Shown here: positions 8,442 to 18,721 of the stretch, piece after piece | Position numbering within the stretch: the stretch's first letter is position 1 | How the letters are laid out: each line of letters opens with the position of its first letter | Source: Pelagibacteraceae bacterium AG-349-O05 | Lineage (GTDB): Bacteria > Pseudomonadota > Alphaproteobacteria > Pelagibacterales > Pelagibacteraceae | Length of the DNA: 39,865 nucleotides | Assembly: GCA_003281005.1 (NCBI GenBank) | Contig: QCDE01000011.1 | Location: forward strand, 1-39,865 | Direction: 5' to 3' | The notes under the pieces: model-generated | Seen by the model: the letters and a program-made list of their open reading frames with translations, nothing else | Databases searched by the model: none | Told to the model about the DNA's origin: nothing | Program-made: the position numbers and the translations under genes

Positions 8442-9356
8442 TTAATTATTAAATCTTAAACTTTTATTTAAAATTTTACCTGTAAGAGTTTGAATATCTA
8501 TTTTAATATTCTTGTTTAATCTCATATCTTCGTTATCTTTCCAGATACCAGCAGCTAAATGCATAATTCCAATTTTATAGTTAGGTAAATAAGGCTCTAC
8601 CCATGTATCTTTATCCTCATCAAATTTTGGCAAAAGGTTACTAGTGATCCAATTGCAATTTAAAGGAAGAAATTCAGTTTCGACATTATCAATATAAACA
8701 GACATATTCATCGCTAATTGTTCAGAGCCAAATATTTCTCCACCTTTAAGTGTTTGCTTTAAGTTTTCCTGCCATGAATTCCAACACGTTGAATTTTTTT
8801 CTAAAGAAAAAACACCAATATTGATATGAGGAGCAAAGGCTAACTTTCTAGCTTTTTCTAAACTAATATTGGATTTTATTGCGTGTTTAAAATTTTGAGA
8901 TTTAATAATTGCTAGTTTTCCAAAAACCCAATTTACTCTCGAAGTAATCTTGTAACCTGGTCCAATAGTTTGTGTAATTCCTAATTTGCCATTCTCAGAC
9001 GCTTTAAAATAAAGCTCAACTGATTGCCAATCATTGACCCAAGCATCACAATCAATCCATAAATATTTTTCATAGCTTGGAAAATATTTGGGTAAAAAAG
9101 CTCTAGATACTTGGCTCTTTAACCATTCACGCCTTTTGATTTTACTATCTGGAACTTTTATATCCCACTCTGCTGGTTTTATCTCATCTACTTTTGATGA
9201 TAATTCTGTCTTTTGATCCTCTGATAGACCAGCATCTAAAATACATATTGCAACTTCAGAGCTCTCTTTAAATCTTTTTATAGAGTCTATTAACTCATTT
9301 AATAAAGGGAAATAATTTGAATCAGCTAATGATACAATAACATTTTTTTTCATCAC
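8442..9356 (-). CDS. Putative GT-A glycosyltransferase (GT8-like)
   Basis: A 304-residue soluble protein with no signal peptide. It shows a GT-A fold pattern: an N-terminal strand VIVSLADSNYFPLLNELIDSI, a DxD metal and nucleotide-sugar motif in YLWIDCDAWV (Asp102, Asp104), HINIGVFSL in the place of the N(A/S)GV(F/M) motif of GT8 enzymes, and GSEQLAMN, where the catalytic acidic residues usually fall. It resembles GT8-like nucleotide-diphospho-sugar transferases, but I cannot name donor or acceptor. It overlaps the pssA stop by four bases and abuts rlmE, so it shares their transcript. No other polysaccharide gene is close by, which makes this an orphan glycosyltransferase in a lipid/translation operon. 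Confidence 0.7.
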   Translation of the reverse strand: MMKKNVIVSLADSNYFPLLNELIDSIKRFKESSEVAICILDAGLSEDQKTELSSKVDEIKPAEWDIKVPDSKIKRREWLKSQVSRAFLPKYFPSYEKYLWIDCDAWVNDWQSVELYFKASENGKLGITQTIGPGYKITSRVNWVFGKLAIIKSQNFKHAIKSNISLEKARKLAFAPHINIGVFSLEKNSTCWNSWQENLKQTLKGGEIFGSEQLAMNMSVYIDNVETEFLPLNCNWITSNLLPKFDEDKDTWVEPYLPNYKIGIMHLAAGIWKDNEDMRLNKNIKIDIQTLTGKILNKSLRFNN

Positions 9357-10162
9357 AAAATATCTTCAAGATCATCATCTTCATCTTTATAATTCTGATC
9401 TTCGTTTTGTTTTTTTAATTTTTGATAATGAAAAAAACTAATTGGAAGCATGCCTAAATATATTATTGCACTTATTGATATAACATTAAATGGATATATT
9501 AGAAGTAATCCAAAAAATAAAACTATTCCAAATAAAAGAAAAATAGTTGCTTTTCTTTGAATTACGATTTTTTTAAAAGAATAACTTGGAAATTTACTAA
9601 TCAGTAATAGAGATGTTACAATAAAAAAAACCGGAACAACAATATTATAATTTATATTTATAAAATCGAAGCTTGTAAGACTAAAAATTAATGGAGTTAG
9701 AACTAAGATACCTCCTGCTGGAGATGGAACTCCTTCAAAAAAATTATCTCTCCAAGAAGGTGCTTGACCTGTATTTACGTTGAAACGAGCCAAACGTAAT
9801 GCAACACAAATTACATATATTAAACATAACAACCATCCAAATCTTCCTAATGTATTTAGTTTCCAGAAATACATAATAAATGCTGGTGCTACTCCAAAAC
9901 TTATCATATCTGTTAAAGAATCTAACTCTTTACCGACTTTTGATGTCCCTTTAATTAATCTTGCTATTCTTCCATCTAATCCATCAATTATTGCAGCCAA
10001 TATGATTGCTATTACTGCAAATTCAAATTTTCCATCCAATGCAAATCTGATTGATGACAAACCTATACAAACCCCAATAAGAGTTAGCATGTTAGGTAAA
10101 ATCACTCTTGCGTTTGTTTTTTTATCTGTAACAATTTTTAAATTGTTTTTTGGCTGTTCCAT
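9353..10162 (-). CDS. pssA: CDP-diacylglycerol-serine O-phosphatidyltransferase
   Basis: A 269-residue membrane protein with about seven to eight hydrophobic segments. The CDP-alcohol phosphotransferase motif DGx2ARx8Gx3Dx3D is complete at residues 63-85 (Asp63, Gly64, Ala67, Arg68, Gly77, Asp81, Asp85). It makes phosphatidylserine from CDP-diacylglycerol and serine in the inner membrane. Serine as the substrate is supported by psd three bases upstream in the same direction. The C-terminus ends in an acidic tail rich in Asp and Glu. It overlaps the downstream glycosyltransferase gene by four bases. Confidence 0.93.
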   Translation of the reverse strand: MEQPKNNLKIVTDKKTNARVILPNMLTLIGVCIGLSSIRFALDGKFEFAVIAIILAAIIDGLDGRIARLIKGTSKVGKELDSLTDMISFGVAPAFIMYFWKLNTLGRFGWLLCLIYVICVALRLARFNVNTGQAPSWRDNFFEGVPSPAGGILVLTPLIFSLTSFDFININYNIVVPVFFIVTSLLLISKFPSYSFKKIVIQRKATIFLLFGIVLFFGLLLIYPFNVISISAIIYLGMLPISFFHYQKLKKQNEDQNYKDEDDDLEDIL

Positions 10163-10165
10163 AAA

Positions 10166-10813
10166 TTAATTTTTAGCCAGCAGTGTTTCTCCTGAAATTG
10201 CTGTTTGACCAACTTTAACTAGTGGTTCATAATTTTCATAATAAACATCTGCTCTACTACCAAATCTAATCATCCCAATTCTATCACCTTGACTCAATTC
10301 TTGGTTTTTATTTGTCTCACAAACTATTCTTCTTGCAACTAATCCTGCGATTTGAACGACTACAATATCATTTCCATTTTTGTCTTTTATTTTATAATAA
10401 TTTCTCTCATTGTCTTCGCTTGCTTTATCTAAAGATGCATTTAAAAATTTTCCTGGTTTATATAAAATATCTTCAACAATACCTGAGCATGGTGTTCTAT
10501 TCACATGGCAGTCGAAGACGTTCATAAAAATACTAATTTTTTTAAATTTTTTATTTTCTAGACCAAGCTCTTTTGGTCCATCCACTTCTTCAACTTTTAT
10601 CACTTCTCCATCTGCAGGACTAACTAGGTAACTATCATCACCTATAATTGTTCTTTCTGGATCTCTAAAAAAATAATAAACCCAAACAGTAAGTAATATT
10701 CCTATTAATCCTAAAAAATTATTAATAATCAGAAAAATAATAGTTATGAATACAGCTATTACTATAAACTTGTATCCTTCAGTGTGAATCTTTGGAAATA
10801 TCTTACTAAACAT
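10166..10813 (-). CDS. psd: Phosphatidylserine decarboxylase (short, archaetidylserine-type)
   Basis: A 215-residue proenzyme of the short PSD class common in Alphaproteobacteria. Two membrane segments lie at about residues 16-48. The catalytic domain holds VSPADGEV (Asp68) and MNVFDCHVNRTP (His103), and self-cleavage is expected at Gly185-Ser186 in RFGSRADVY, creating the pyruvoyl group on the small chain. The product is phosphatidylethanolamine. Psd and PssA are encoded three bases apart and form the complete branch from CDP-diacylglycerol. The gene is the first of a nine-gene minus-strand run. Divergent icd starts 76 bases away. Confidence 0.94.
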   Translation of the reverse strand: MFSKIFPKIHTEGYKFIVIAVFITIIFLIINNFLGLIGILLTVWVYYFFRDPERTIIGDDSYLVSPADGEVIKVEEVDGPKELGLENKKFKKISIFMNVFDCHVNRTPCSGIVEDILYKPGKFLNASLDKASEDNERNYYKIKDKNGNDIVVVQIAGLVARRIVCETNKNQELSQGDRIGMIRFGSRADVYYENYEPLVKVGQTAISGETLLAKN

Positions 10814-10823
10814 ATTCTTCTAT

Positions 10824-10853
10824 TTGCTAAATTTCGATTAATATGTATATAAA
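10824..10853 (+). promoter_or_regulatory. Candidate promoter of icd
   Basis: TTGCTA at 10824-10829 and TATAAA at 10848-10853 are separated by 18 bases, a plausible sigma-70 type promoter giving a leader of about 30 bases before the icd ATG at 10890. It lies in the 76-base gap shared with divergent psd. AT-rich background makes such matches common, so this is only a candidate. Confidence 0.35.
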
Positions 10854-10889
10854 ATGATCAAATTCAATTATTAAGATAATTTTTATTTA

Positions 10890-12104
10890 ATGAGCAAAAT
10901 CAAGGTAAATAACCCGGTAGTAGAGCTGGATGGCGATGAAATGACACGAATTATATGGGAGTTCATCAAAAACAAATTAATCCTTCCATATTTAGATCTT
11001 GGCATTGAATACTACGATTTAGGCATGAAAAGCAGAGATAATACCGATGATCAGATTACAGTCGATTCTGCTAATGCTATTAAAAAAATTGGTGTTGGAA
11101 TTAAGTGTGCAACTATTACTCCTGATGAAGCGAGAGTAGAAGAATTTGATTTAAAAAAAATGTGGAGATCTCCAAACGGAACCATAAGAAATATAATTGG
11201 AGGAACAGTTTTCAGAGAACCAATTATTTGTAAAAATATTCCAAAACTTGTTCCCTCTTGGACTGATCCAGTAATTATTGGAAGACATGCTTTTGGTGAT
11301 CAATATAGAGCAACAGATTTTAAAGTTCCTGGAAAAGGAAAAATGGAAGTGAAGTGGACATCTGAAGATGGAAAAGATGAAATTAAATATGAAGTATTTA
11401 ATTTTACAGGTCCTGGTGTAGCTTTATCAATGTACAATTTAGATAAGTCTATTGAAGACTTTGCAAGATCTTGTTTTAGCTATGGGTTAATAAAAAAATG
11501 GCCCGTTTATATGTCTACAAAAAATACGATTCTAAAGCAGTACGATGGAAGGTTTAAAGACATTTTCCAAGAAATTTTTGACAAAGAATACAAAAGTGAA
11601 TTTGAAAAAAATAATTTGACTTACGAACATAGATTAATTGATGATATGGTTGCATGTGCAATGAAGTGGAGTGGTAAATATATTTGGGCTTGTAAAAATT
11701 ACGATGGTGATGTTCAGTCAGATACTATGGCTCAAGGTTATGGGTCTTTAGGATTAATGACAAGTACATTGTTAACGCCAGATGGAAAAATAATGGAGGC
11801 AGAGGCTGCACACGGAACAGTAACTAGACACTATAGAATGCATCAACAAGGAAAAGAAACTTCAACCAATCCTATCGCATCAATTTTTGCGTGGACTAGA
11901 GGATTAGCTCACAGAGGTAAGTTAGATAATAATGATGCACTAATTAAATTTACTCAAACTTTAGAAAAAGTTTGTATTGAATGTGTGGAAAGTGGATCAA
12001 TGACAAAAGATTTGGCAATTCTTATTGGTCCTGATAGCAAGTATTTAACTACCAATAAGTTTTTAGATGAAATTGACGGTAATTTAAAAAAGAAATTAAA
12101 TTAA
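10890..12104 (+). CDS. icd: NADP-dependent isocitrate dehydrogenase (eukaryote-like type)
   Basis: A 404-residue enzyme of the homodimeric type II family, otherwise typical of eukaryotes and Alphaproteobacteria. It converts isocitrate to 2-oxoglutarate in the TCA cycle, producing NADPH. Visible motifs: [13 protein letters not shown] at the start, the isocitrate-binding [10 protein letters not shown] (92-101), [13 protein letters not shown] (131-143), metal-binding Asp residues around [17 protein letters not shown], and [13 protein letters not shown] for NADP contact. The start at 10890 follows directly from the conserved N-terminus. The 3' end overlaps the 3' end of alaS by nine bases on the opposite strand. 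Confidence 0.97.
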   Translation: MSKIKVNNPVVELDGDEMTRIIWEFIKNKLILPYLDLGIEYYDLGMKSRDNTDDQITVDSANAIKKIGVGIKCATITPDEARVEEFDLKKMWRSPNGTIRNIIGGTVFREPIICKNIPKLVPSWTDPVIIGRHAFGDQYRATDFKVPGKGKMEVKWTSEDGKDEIKYEVFNFTGPGVALSMYNLDKSIEDFARSCFSYGLIKKWPVYMSTKNTILKQYDGRFKDIFQEIFDKEYKSEFEKNNLTYEHRLIDDMVACAMKWSGKYIWACKNYDGDVQSDTMAQGYGSLGLMTSTLLTPDGKIMEAEAAHGTVTRHYRMHQQGKETSTNPIASIFAWTRGLAHRGKLDNNDALIKFTQTLEKVCIECVESGSMTKDLAILIGPDSKYLTTNKFLDEIDGNLKKKLN

Positions 12105-14762
12105 ACTCTTAAGCTTTTCAAAAGCTTCTTCAATTTTTGACTGATCTTGTCCGCCAGCTTGGGCAAAGTCTTTTCTTCCACCACCGCCTTTACCACCAAT
12201 TATTTCAGATCCAACTTTAACAAATTGAACTGCATCAAATTTTCTTGTTAATTTATCTGTTACTCCAACAGCTAATCCAACCTTGTCATCTTTATTTGCA
12301 AATACAACCACAATACCTTCGCCTAAATCTTTTTTACCTTTATCTACAAGTTTTCTTAATTCTTTTGGAGGCAATCCATCTATTTTTTGAAGTCTTAATT
12401 TAACTCCATTAATTTCTTCGTCTTTAATAATGTTTTTTGATTTATCTTCTAAGATTGCATTAACCGAAATAGTCTCTAATTGTTTAGTTAAGTTTTTAAT
12501 TAAAGTTTTTTGGTCAGTTTCTTCTAAACTTGGCTTTCCTCCCAATTTGATAATTTGCTGACTTAAATCTTTGATTGTTTCTTCATCTTTTTCTATAGAT
12601 AGGTTTGATAATTTCTCTCTATTTTTTAAGTATTCCTCTAATTGCTTGTCTCTTAAGGCCTCAATTCTTCTAACTCCTGCAGCAATAGAAGATTGGCTGA
12701 CAATCTTAAATTTACCAATATCACCAGTATTTTTTACATGTGTTCCACCACATAATTCAGTAGAAAAATACTTGCCATCCTCATCTCCCATCGATAGAAC
12801 TCTTACTTCATCTCCGTATTTTTCACCAAATAATGCTAGTGCACCATTTTCAACTGCCTCATCAGGTGTCATTAATCTAGTTTTTACATCAGATTTTTTT
12901 GAAACCATCGTGTTTACAAATTCCTCTATTTTATCAATTTCTTCACTCAAAATTGGTTTCATATGACTGAAATCAAATCTTAATCTGCTTGGCTCTACTA
13001 AAGATCCTTTCTGAGTGACATGCGTACCTAGAACCCTTCGTAAAGACTCGTGCAACAAATGGGTTGCTGAATGATAAGCACGCGTATTATCTCTTCTTTC
13101 AATGTCAATTTTTAATTCCACACTTTTCTGTAATTTTATAGATCCACTCTTTACCTTTCCATAATGGACAAATAAATCTCCAAGTTTTTTTTGAACATCG
13201 ATGACTTCAAATTTAAAATCATTCGATACTATTTCACCAGTATCACCTACTTGTCCTCCAGATTCGCCATAGAAAGGAGTTTGATTTACTATAATCATTC
13301 CTTCATCATTTTCTTTTAACTGATCTACCTCTTTGTTGTCTTTTAAAAGAGATAACACGACACCTTCTGCTTGATTAGTTTCGTATCCTAAAAATTCAGT
13401 TGGCTCAATTTTATCTTTTATGCCAAACCAGATATCTTCAACCACTGCATCACCAGAACCTTTCCAATTTTTCTTAGCAAGCTCTCTGCTTTCCTTCATC
13501 AAAGAATTAAACTTTTCTGTATCAATTGACATTGATTTATTTCTTAAAATATCTTCAGTAAGATCTAACGGGAAACCATAAGTATCATATAATTTAAAAG
13601 CTACTTCACCTGACAACACTTTATCTATTTTAGATATTTCATCATTTAAAATTTTTATTCCTCTATCTAAAAGAACTAAGAATTTTTCTTCTTCCATTTT
13701 TAAAGTTTCTTTAATTAAAGACTCAGCTCTAACTAACTCTGGATAGTTTCCTGACATTTCATTTTTAAGAGTGTCAAACAAATTATAAAAAACTGGTTCC
13801 TTAGATCCAAGTAAATGAGAATGTCTCATCCCTCTTCTCATAATTCTTCGAAGAACATATCCTCTTCCTTCATTTGAAGGTAATACACCTTCAGCAATTA
13901 AAAATGAACTTGCTCTTAAGTGATCAGCTATTACCCTAAAACTTGCTAAATTAGATTTATCAGATTTAACTTTTGTAATTTCAGATGCAGAACCAATTAT
14001 TTTTTTAAAATGGTCTGTTTCATAGTTGTCATGTGAACCTTGCAATAAAGCTGCAATTCTCTCTAATCCCATTCCAGTATCAACTGACGGTTTTGGAAGA
14101 TTTATTCTTTTGTCTTTTGTAACTTGTTCAAACTGCATAAAGACCAAATTCCAAATTTCTATAAATCTATCGCCATCCTCATCTTTTGAACCAGGTAAAC
14201 CTCCTGGTAAATGATCTCCGTGATCAAAAAAGATTTCTGAGCAAGGGCCGCATGGACCTGTCTCACCCATTGACCAAAAATTATCAGATGTTGCTATCCT
14301 TATAATCCTATCATCGCTAAAACCCGCTATTTTCTTCCAAAAATTGAAGGCTTCATCATCCTCGTGAAATACTGTTACGTAAAGCCTGTTTTTATCTATT
14401 CCAAAATCTTTTGTAATTAAGTTCCAAGCATAATGAATTGCTTGTTCTTTGAAGTAATCACCAAAAGAAAAGTTTCCCAACATTTCAAAAAATGTATGGT
14501 GTCTTGGTGTGTAACCAACATTTTCTAAATCGTTATGCTTACCACCTGCCCTTACACATTTTTGTGATGTGGTTGCTCTCACATAATTTCTTTTTTCTAA
14601 CCCTGTGAAAACATTCTTAAACTGGACCATTCCAGAGTTGGCAAACATCAATGTAGGATCATTATTAGGAACCAAATTACTAGATTCTACAATCTTGTGA
14701 TCGTTCTTTTCAAAATACTTTAAAAAAGTATTTCTTATTTCATTGAGTGTTTTGTCTGCCAT
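12096..14762 (-). CDS. alaS: Alanyl-tRNA synthetase
   Basis: An 888-residue protein (E. coli 876). The aminoacylation domain starts with class II motif 1 ([15 protein letters not shown], 40-54) and continues through [18 protein letters not shown]. The editing domain has its zinc site complete: His564 and His568 in HSATHLLH, and Cys671 and His675 in CGGTH. The C-terminal C-Ala domain ends in the glycine-rich [16 protein letters not shown]. It charges tRNA-Ala and clears mis-acylated Ser/Gly-tRNA-Ala. The gene lies downstream of recA on the same strand, separated by a terminator, the frequent alphaproteobacterial recA-alaS order. The last nine bases overlap icd in a convergent arrangement. Confidence 0.98.
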   Translation of the reverse strand: MADKTLNEIRNTFLKYFEKNDHKIVESSNLVPNNDPTLMFANSGMVQFKNVFTGLEKRNYVRATTSQKCVRAGGKHNDLENVGYTPRHHTFFEMLGNFSFGDYFKEQAIHYAWNLITKDFGIDKNRLYVTVFHEDDEAFNFWKKIAGFSDDRIIRIATSDNFWSMGETGPCGPCSEIFFDHGDHLPGGLPGSKDEDGDRFIEIWNLVFMQFEQVTKDKRINLPKPSVDTGMGLERIAALLQGSHDNYETDHFKKIIGSASEITKVKSDKSNLASFRVIADHLRASSFLIAEGVLPSNEGRGYVLRRIMRRGMRHSHLLGSKEPVFYNLFDTLKNEMSGNYPELVRAESLIKETLKMEEEKFLVLLDRGIKILNDEISKIDKVLSGEVAFKLYDTYGFPLDLTEDILRNKSMSIDTEKFNSLMKESRELAKKNWKGSGDAVVEDIWFGIKDKIEPTEFLGYETNQAEGVVLSLLKDNKEVDQLKENDEGMIIVNQTPFYGESGGQVGDTGEIVSNDFKFEVIDVQKKLGDLFVHYGKVKSGSIKLQKSVELKIDIERRDNTRAYHSATHLLHESLRRVLGTHVTQKGSLVEPSRLRFDFSHMKPILSEEIDKIEEFVNTMVSKKSDVKTRLMTPDEAVENGALALFGEKYGDEVRVLSMGDEDGKYFSTELCGGTHVKNTGDIGKFKIVSQSSIAAGVRRIEALRDKQLEEYLKNREKLSNLSIEKDEETIKDLSQQIIKLGGKPSLEETDQKTLIKNLTKQLETISVNAILEDKSKNIIKDEEINGVKLRLQKIDGLPPKELRKLVDKGKKDLGEGIVVVFANKDDKVGLAVGVTDKLTRKFDAVQFVKVGSEIIGGKGGGGRKDFAQAGGQDQSKIEEAFEKLKSLI

Positions 14763-14810
14763 ATTTTTAAAATACAGCTTTTTTATTCTATGTCTAGATA
14801 CTGAAGGGAA

Positions 14811-14837
14811 AAAAGGCGCTTAATTTAAGCGCCTTTT
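14811..14837 (-). terminator. Terminator after recA
   Basis: An inverted repeat, GGCGCTT (14815-14821) with AAGCGCC (14827-14833), which can extend further through flanking A/T pairs. Read on the minus strand it is followed by six Us (complement of 14809-14814). It lies 18 bases beyond the recA stop and just before alaS. The T-run at 14834-14837 on the other strand is short, so the main direction is minus. Confidence 0.85.
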
Positions 14838-14855
14838 ATTAATAAAGATGACCTA

Positions 14856-16010
14856 TTAATTCTTTTTAGATGGAGAAGTAGCTTCTGCTTTTTCAGCTTC
14901 TTCTTTTTCAACTACTTTCTTTTCTTTCTCCAATTTTTCAGGATCGATTGGATTTCCTTCTATTTTCTTAGAAATCACACCTGCTTTTTCTCTAATTGCC
15001 ATTTCAATTTCTGCAGCAACTTTAGGATTTTGAGCCAGATAAGTCTTCGCATTCTCTCTACCTTGACCAATCTTCTCACCTTTATAAGCATACCATGCAC
15101 CTGATTTTTCAATTATATCTGCTTTAGAACCAAGATCGACTAGTTCACCCATCTTGCTAATTCCTCTTCCATACATCAAGTCAAACTCGACAACTTTAAA
15201 TGGTGGCGCTACTTTATTTTTAACTACCTTCACTCTTGTAGAGTTACCAATAATTTCATCCTTATCTTTGATCGCACCAATTCTTCTAATATCCATTCTT
15301 ACAGATGAGTAAAACTTAAGTGCATTACCACCCGATGTTGTCTCTGGACTTCCAAACATAACTCCAATTTTCATTCTGATTTGGTTTATGAAAATCATCA
15401 TTGTATTTGTGTTTGATATTGAACCAGTTAATTTTCTTAAAGCCTGACTCATTAATCTTGATTGAAGACCAACGTGATGATCTCCCATCTCACCTTCAAT
15501 TTCAGCTTTAGGAGTTAAAGCTGCAACAGAGTCGATTACGATTACTGAAATAGAGCCTGATTTTACTAGTGTATCAGCGATTTCTAAAGCTTGTTCACCA
15601 GTATCTGGCTGAGAAATTAAAAGTTCTTCAGTATTTACACCTAATTTTTTTGCATAAACTGGATCTAATGCATGCTCTGCATCGACAAATGCACAAATGC
15701 CTCCAGATTTTTGAGCTTCAGCAACAACTTGTAATGCTAATGTTGTTTTTCCAGATGACTCTGGTCCATAAACTTCAATAATTCTTCCTTTTGGTAATCC
15801 ACCTATTCCTAAAGCTAAATCAAGACTTAAAGAACCTGTTGAAACAGACTCGATATCCATAGCTCTCTTTTCACCAAGCTTCATTACAGAGCCTTTTCCA
15901 AAATTATCTGTAATTTGAGCTATCGCAGCGTCTAAAGCTTTGTTCTTTTCTTTAACATCCATTTCTTGATCTTTGGTAGATTTAACTACTTTTAGGTTAT
16001 TTTTCGTCAT
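14856..16010 (-). CDS. recA: Recombinase RecA
   Basis: A 384-residue RecA. The extra length over the 353 residues of E. coli is a short N-terminal extension and a Lys/Glu-rich C-terminal tail. The Walker A motif GPESSGKT lies at 82-89, the core opens with [19 protein letters not shown], and the DNA-binding loops include [19 protein letters not shown] and the [19 protein letters not shown] region. It forms filaments on single-stranded DNA for strand exchange and, as a co-protease, triggers self-cleavage of LexA/UmuD-type proteins such as the UmuD at 19458. A good ribosome site, GAGG (16020-16017), lies seven bases before the ATG. A candidate SOS operator sits in the promoter at 16060-16074. 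Confidence 0.98.
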   Translation of the reverse strand: MTKNNLKVVKSTKDQEMDVKEKNKALDAAIAQITDNFGKGSVMKLGEKRAMDIESVSTGSLSLDLALGIGGLPKGRIIEVYGPESSGKTTLALQVVAEAQKSGGICAFVDAEHALDPVYAKKLGVNTEELLISQPDTGEQALEIADTLVKSGSISVIVIDSVAALTPKAEIEGEMGDHHVGLQSRLMSQALRKLTGSISNTNTMMIFINQIRMKIGVMFGSPETTSGGNALKFYSSVRMDIRRIGAIKDKDEIIGNSTRVKVVKNKVAPPFKVVEFDLMYGRGISKMGELVDLGSKADIIEKSGAWYAYKGEKIGQGRENAKTYLAQNPKVAAEIEMAIREKAGVISKKIEGNPIDPEKLEKEKKVVEKEEAEKAEATSPSKKN

Positions 16011-16059
16011 TTTTTGCCTCTTTTTTTAAATTTTTTAAAACTCGAATCATAAAATAAAT

Positions 16060-16074
16060 GTACACATTTTGTTC
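16060..16074 (-). promoter_or_regulatory. Candidate SOS (LexA-type) operator of recA
   Basis: Plus strand GTAC-N7-GTTC (recA sense GAAC-N7-GTAC) is one mismatch away from the alphaproteobacterial LexA box GTTC-N7-GTTC. It falls directly downstream of a possible -35 TTGCTA (complement of 16079-16084) and upstream of AT-rich -10 candidates, where a repressor would block transcription. A closely similar element lies before umuD (19389-19404). Confidence 0.45.
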
Positions 16075-16117
16075 TCATTAGCAATATATTTATTTTTTAC
16101 CCCTAAAAATCAAATAA

Positions 16118-17410
16118 TTACTTAAGTTTTAGATATTGGCTATTAAGCAAGCCTACTGCTTTAAGCAGATTGTATTGGGCCATTAGATAGTTTTTCTCAG
16201 AACTTGCTAAAGAAATTTGAGCAGAAAGTAATAAAGCATTTGATTGGATAACATCCAAAGTAGTTCTCGAACCTCTTTCGTACTCCGCAGCAATTCCTTC
16301 ATTAGCTATTTCAGCAGCATTTACTTGAACCCTAACTGAATTTAAAAAACTTTCTGAAGATTGTAAACTTGACCAAGCACTTGCTACATTAGTTTCATTG
16401 GTTCTTACAGCATCATCCAACAATAGTCTTTTTCTTGTAGTTAAATTTGAATTTTTACTAATAGTCGAACTTTTTTTTCCACCTGAATAAAACGGCCAGC
16501 TAATCTCTGCTTTTAAAATATCTTTTTCTCTCTCATCATAAGTTGAACTAAGGTCTTCTGTATAAGATCTTTCTATAGATAAAAAAGCAGTTGGCTTCAA
16601 GTCTGATTCTGAAATTGCTAATTCTTTTTCGGCTTTAGCTAAATCAAATTTCGCAATCTGAATATCAGGGTTATTTTGTTTTGAAAGATTAATTGCCTCA
16701 TTTAAAGTATTTGGAATACTAACTATCGCATTTGAATTTTTTTGTAATTGATTTGGGTCATTGATTTTACCAATTATATTCTCATAATTTAGTTTACTTA
16801 TTAATAAGTCACTTTTTGCTTTAGCAAATTGTGCTTGAGCGCCTGCAAGTGACGACTCTGATTGTGCCAAATCAGTATTTGTAATTTGACCTCTGTCTCT
16901 TCTAATTTTATCATTTTCAACTTGTCTAATTAAAAGATTTAAATTTTTAGCGTTAATATCTAGTGTTTCTCTAGCTAGAATTAAATTTGTAAATGCATCA
17001 ATTGCTTTATGTAGAATATCTTGTTCTTTTTTAACCAGCTGTGCTTTTGCTAAATCTAAAGCAGTAATATTTTTTTGAAGTGTAAGATCTCTTCCATAAT
17101 CTAACAATGTTTGTTCTAATTTAATTGAAGTTGTAAACGGGTCAACATCACTGACACTTGCATCACCACCACTTTGATTGGTTAATTTGTTTGTATTCTC
17201 AAAACTTTTTGATCCTTTTACAGTTAAAGTAGGTTTGTAATCAGCCTTTGAAATATTTACATCTTCCTCTGAAACTTTAATGTTTTCTCTTTCAGCATTT
17301 AATTGAATATTATTTTTATAAGTTTGATTTAATGCATTAAGAAGCGTAACTGCAAAAGCATTACTAAAATATAATATTGATGCGATAACTATTATAAATA
17401 TTTTTTTCAT
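16118..17410 (-). CDS. tolC: TolC-family outer membrane channel protein
   Basis: A 430-residue protein with a signal peptide (residues 1-20, ending SNAFA). The mature part shows the duplicated TolC architecture: each half has long amphipathic coiled-coil helices rich in Ala, Gln, Asn and Lys, and it has beta-barrel segments such as PTLTVKGSKSF and PTAFLSIERSY. Family features include the LLDYGRD segment in repeat 1, the matching PFYSGGKKSS in repeat 2, and EYERGSRTTLDVIQSNALLLSAQ near the end. It forms the outer-membrane/periplasmic exit duct for type I secretion or drug efflux. No adaptor or ABC/RND partner is in the window. It overlaps the upstream kinase gene by four bases, and recA follows after 107 bases. 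Confidence 0.88.
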   Translation of the reverse strand: MKKIFIIVIASILYFSNAFAVTLLNALNQTYKNNIQLNAERENIKVSEEDVNISKADYKPTLTVKGSKSFENTNKLTNQSGGDASVSDVDPFTTSIKLEQTLLDYGRDLTLQKNITALDLAKAQLVKKEQDILHKAIDAFTNLILARETLDINAKNLNLLIRQVENDKIRRDRGQITNTDLAQSESSLAGAQAQFAKAKSDLLISKLNYENIIGKINDPNQLQKNSNAIVSIPNTLNEAINLSKQNNPDIQIAKFDLAKAEKELAISESDLKPTAFLSIERSYTEDLSSTYDEREKDILKAEISWPFYSGGKKSSTISKNSNLTTRKRLLLDDAVRTNETNVASAWSSLQSSESFLNSVRVQVNAAEIANEGIAAEYERGSRTTLDVIQSNALLLSAQISLASSEKNYLMAQYNLLKAVGLLNSQYLKLK

Positions 17411-18336
17411 TTCGCTTTATATACAGCAGTTTTAATTTGATGGTTACTGTTTAAATTTAAAATTATAGAGGCGTATTTGGGCATATTTTTGAACATATTT
17501 TGAGTAATTCTTTGATAAGTTTGCATAAAATTAATTACATCACCTTTACTCATTATTTTGTGACCGCCTTTTTTCTTAGTTTTTAACCATAGCTTATGTT
17601 CCTGCTTTAATCTCCACTTTTGCAATAAATTAAAGTTTTTTGCTTTTAAGTAAATCATACAATTTAACTGAGAATATAACTTTTTATACTTTGTTTTTAA
17701 TTGCTGATTAACATATTTTCTCCAAACAAGTTTATGATCATTTGCTTTTTCGAGAGAATTAATTGATTTTTTTAATGACTTATTAGTTTCTGCTCTTGCT
17801 CCAACACACCATCCTTCAAAAATAATTACATCTGTTTTTTTATTAATTGTGTTCCATTTGTTTTTAGGAAATCTGTCATCAATTGCCTTATTAAAATTTG
17901 GTAATTTCATTTTGTTAAATTTTTTACTTTTTGATTTTTTAAAGAAATCTAGCATCATATTAATATCATGTGTGCCTGGAACACCTCTAGTTAATAACAT
18001 TGGGTGTACTTTTTTTGATAAAGCTATTCTTTCTTTTCTAGTTTTATAAAAATCATCAATAGAAATCTTAAATACTTTTAATTTAAAATATTTTTCTAAT
18101 ATTATCTTAATTATTGAACTTATTGTTGTTTTGCCTGTTCCTTGTCCCCCGGCTAATCCGACAAAGTAAGGTTTTTTATGATCTGCTTTTTTTGCAATCC
18201 AAAAACATATTGGGATTAAAAAATTCTTAACCATCCTCTCTTTATTACCAAACTTTTCGGTTGAGGTTTCTTGTGATTTAATAAACTTAAAACAATCTTT
18301 TTTAACTTTCTTAAAACACTCTTCGGATAATTTCAT
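17407..18336 (-). CDS. P-loop kinase, D-glycerate 3-kinase-like (GLYK/Tda10 family)
   Basis: A 309-residue protein. The P-loop GGQGTGKT lies at residues 63-70. The nucleoside-kinase-like features of the plant GLYK / yeast Tda10 family follow: SIDDFYKTRKER (92-103), HPMLLTRGVPGTHD (111-124), DDRFPKNKW and IIFEGWCVGAR. The plant enzyme phosphorylates D-glycerate to 3-phosphoglycerate, feeding photorespiratory carbon to central metabolism. In a marine heterotroph the same step would salvage glycolate or glyoxylate carbon. The substrate here is inferred from the family. It overlaps tolC by four bases, and a GFA-family gene ends six bases before its start. The protein is unusually Lys-rich. Confidence 0.78.
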   Translation of the reverse strand: MKLSEECFKKVKKDCFKFIKSQETSTEKFGNKERMVKNFLIPICFWIAKKADHKKPYFVGLAGGQGTGKTTISSIIKIILEKYFKLKVFKISIDDFYKTRKERIALSKKVHPMLLTRGVPGTHDINMMLDFFKKSKSKKFNKMKLPNFNKAIDDRFPKNKWNTINKKTDVIIFEGWCVGARAETNKSLKKSINSLEKANDHKLVWRKYVNQQLKTKYKKLYSQLNCMIYLKAKNFNLLQKWRLKQEHKLWLKTKKKGGHKIMSKGDVINFMQTYQRITQNMFKNMPKYASIILNLNSNHQIKTAVYKAK

Positions 18337-18342
18337 TGGTGT

Positions 18343-18708
18343 TTATTTTTCTTGATCCATTGGATGGTTAAGACCATCAAAGAACGCTACTTCTTTTAAA
18401 TCTTCTACTTTAACTTCATCAACGCAACCTAAATTAAAACCAGTCATTGCTGGTGCACTTCTTGGATTATGATGAGTGTAAATTCCACATTCGGTACAAA
18501 AGTAATGGTTAGCAACTTTAGTATGATACTGATAAAGTTTTAATTTTTCTTCTCCCTTTGTAACTTTAAAATCTTCGTTTTTAACCATACCCATAGTTGC
18601 ATTTTTTCTTTTACAAATAGAACAATTACATCTTACAATTTTTACCAATTCGTTAACTGTAGCTTTAATCTCTGCTTCGATAGCACCACAATGACAATTT
18701 AATTTCAT
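18343..18708 (-). CDS. GFA-family (CENP-V/S-glutathione-type) zinc protein
   Basis: A 121-residue protein with the full set of zinc cysteines of the GFA fold: Cys5 and Cys7 (NCHCG), Cys27, Cys29 and Cys32 (RCNCSIC), and Cys71 and Cys74 (CTECG). The GFA family is named after the glutathione-dependent formaldehyde-activating enzyme of Paracoccus, but most members have no proven activity, so only the family is assigned. A formaldehyde or glutathione-adduct role is possible. It sits 13 bases after a VOC-family gene and six before the glycerate-kinase-like gene, in a single-strand run of small genes. Confidence 0.82.
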   Translation of the reverse strand: MKLNCHCGAIEAEIKATVNELVKIVRCNCSICKRKNATMGMVKNEDFKVTKGEEKLKLYQYHTKVANHYFCTECGIYTHHNPRSAPAMTGFNLGCVDEVKVEDLKEVAFFDGLNHPMDQEK

Positions 18709-18721
18709 AATTCCCTCTAAT

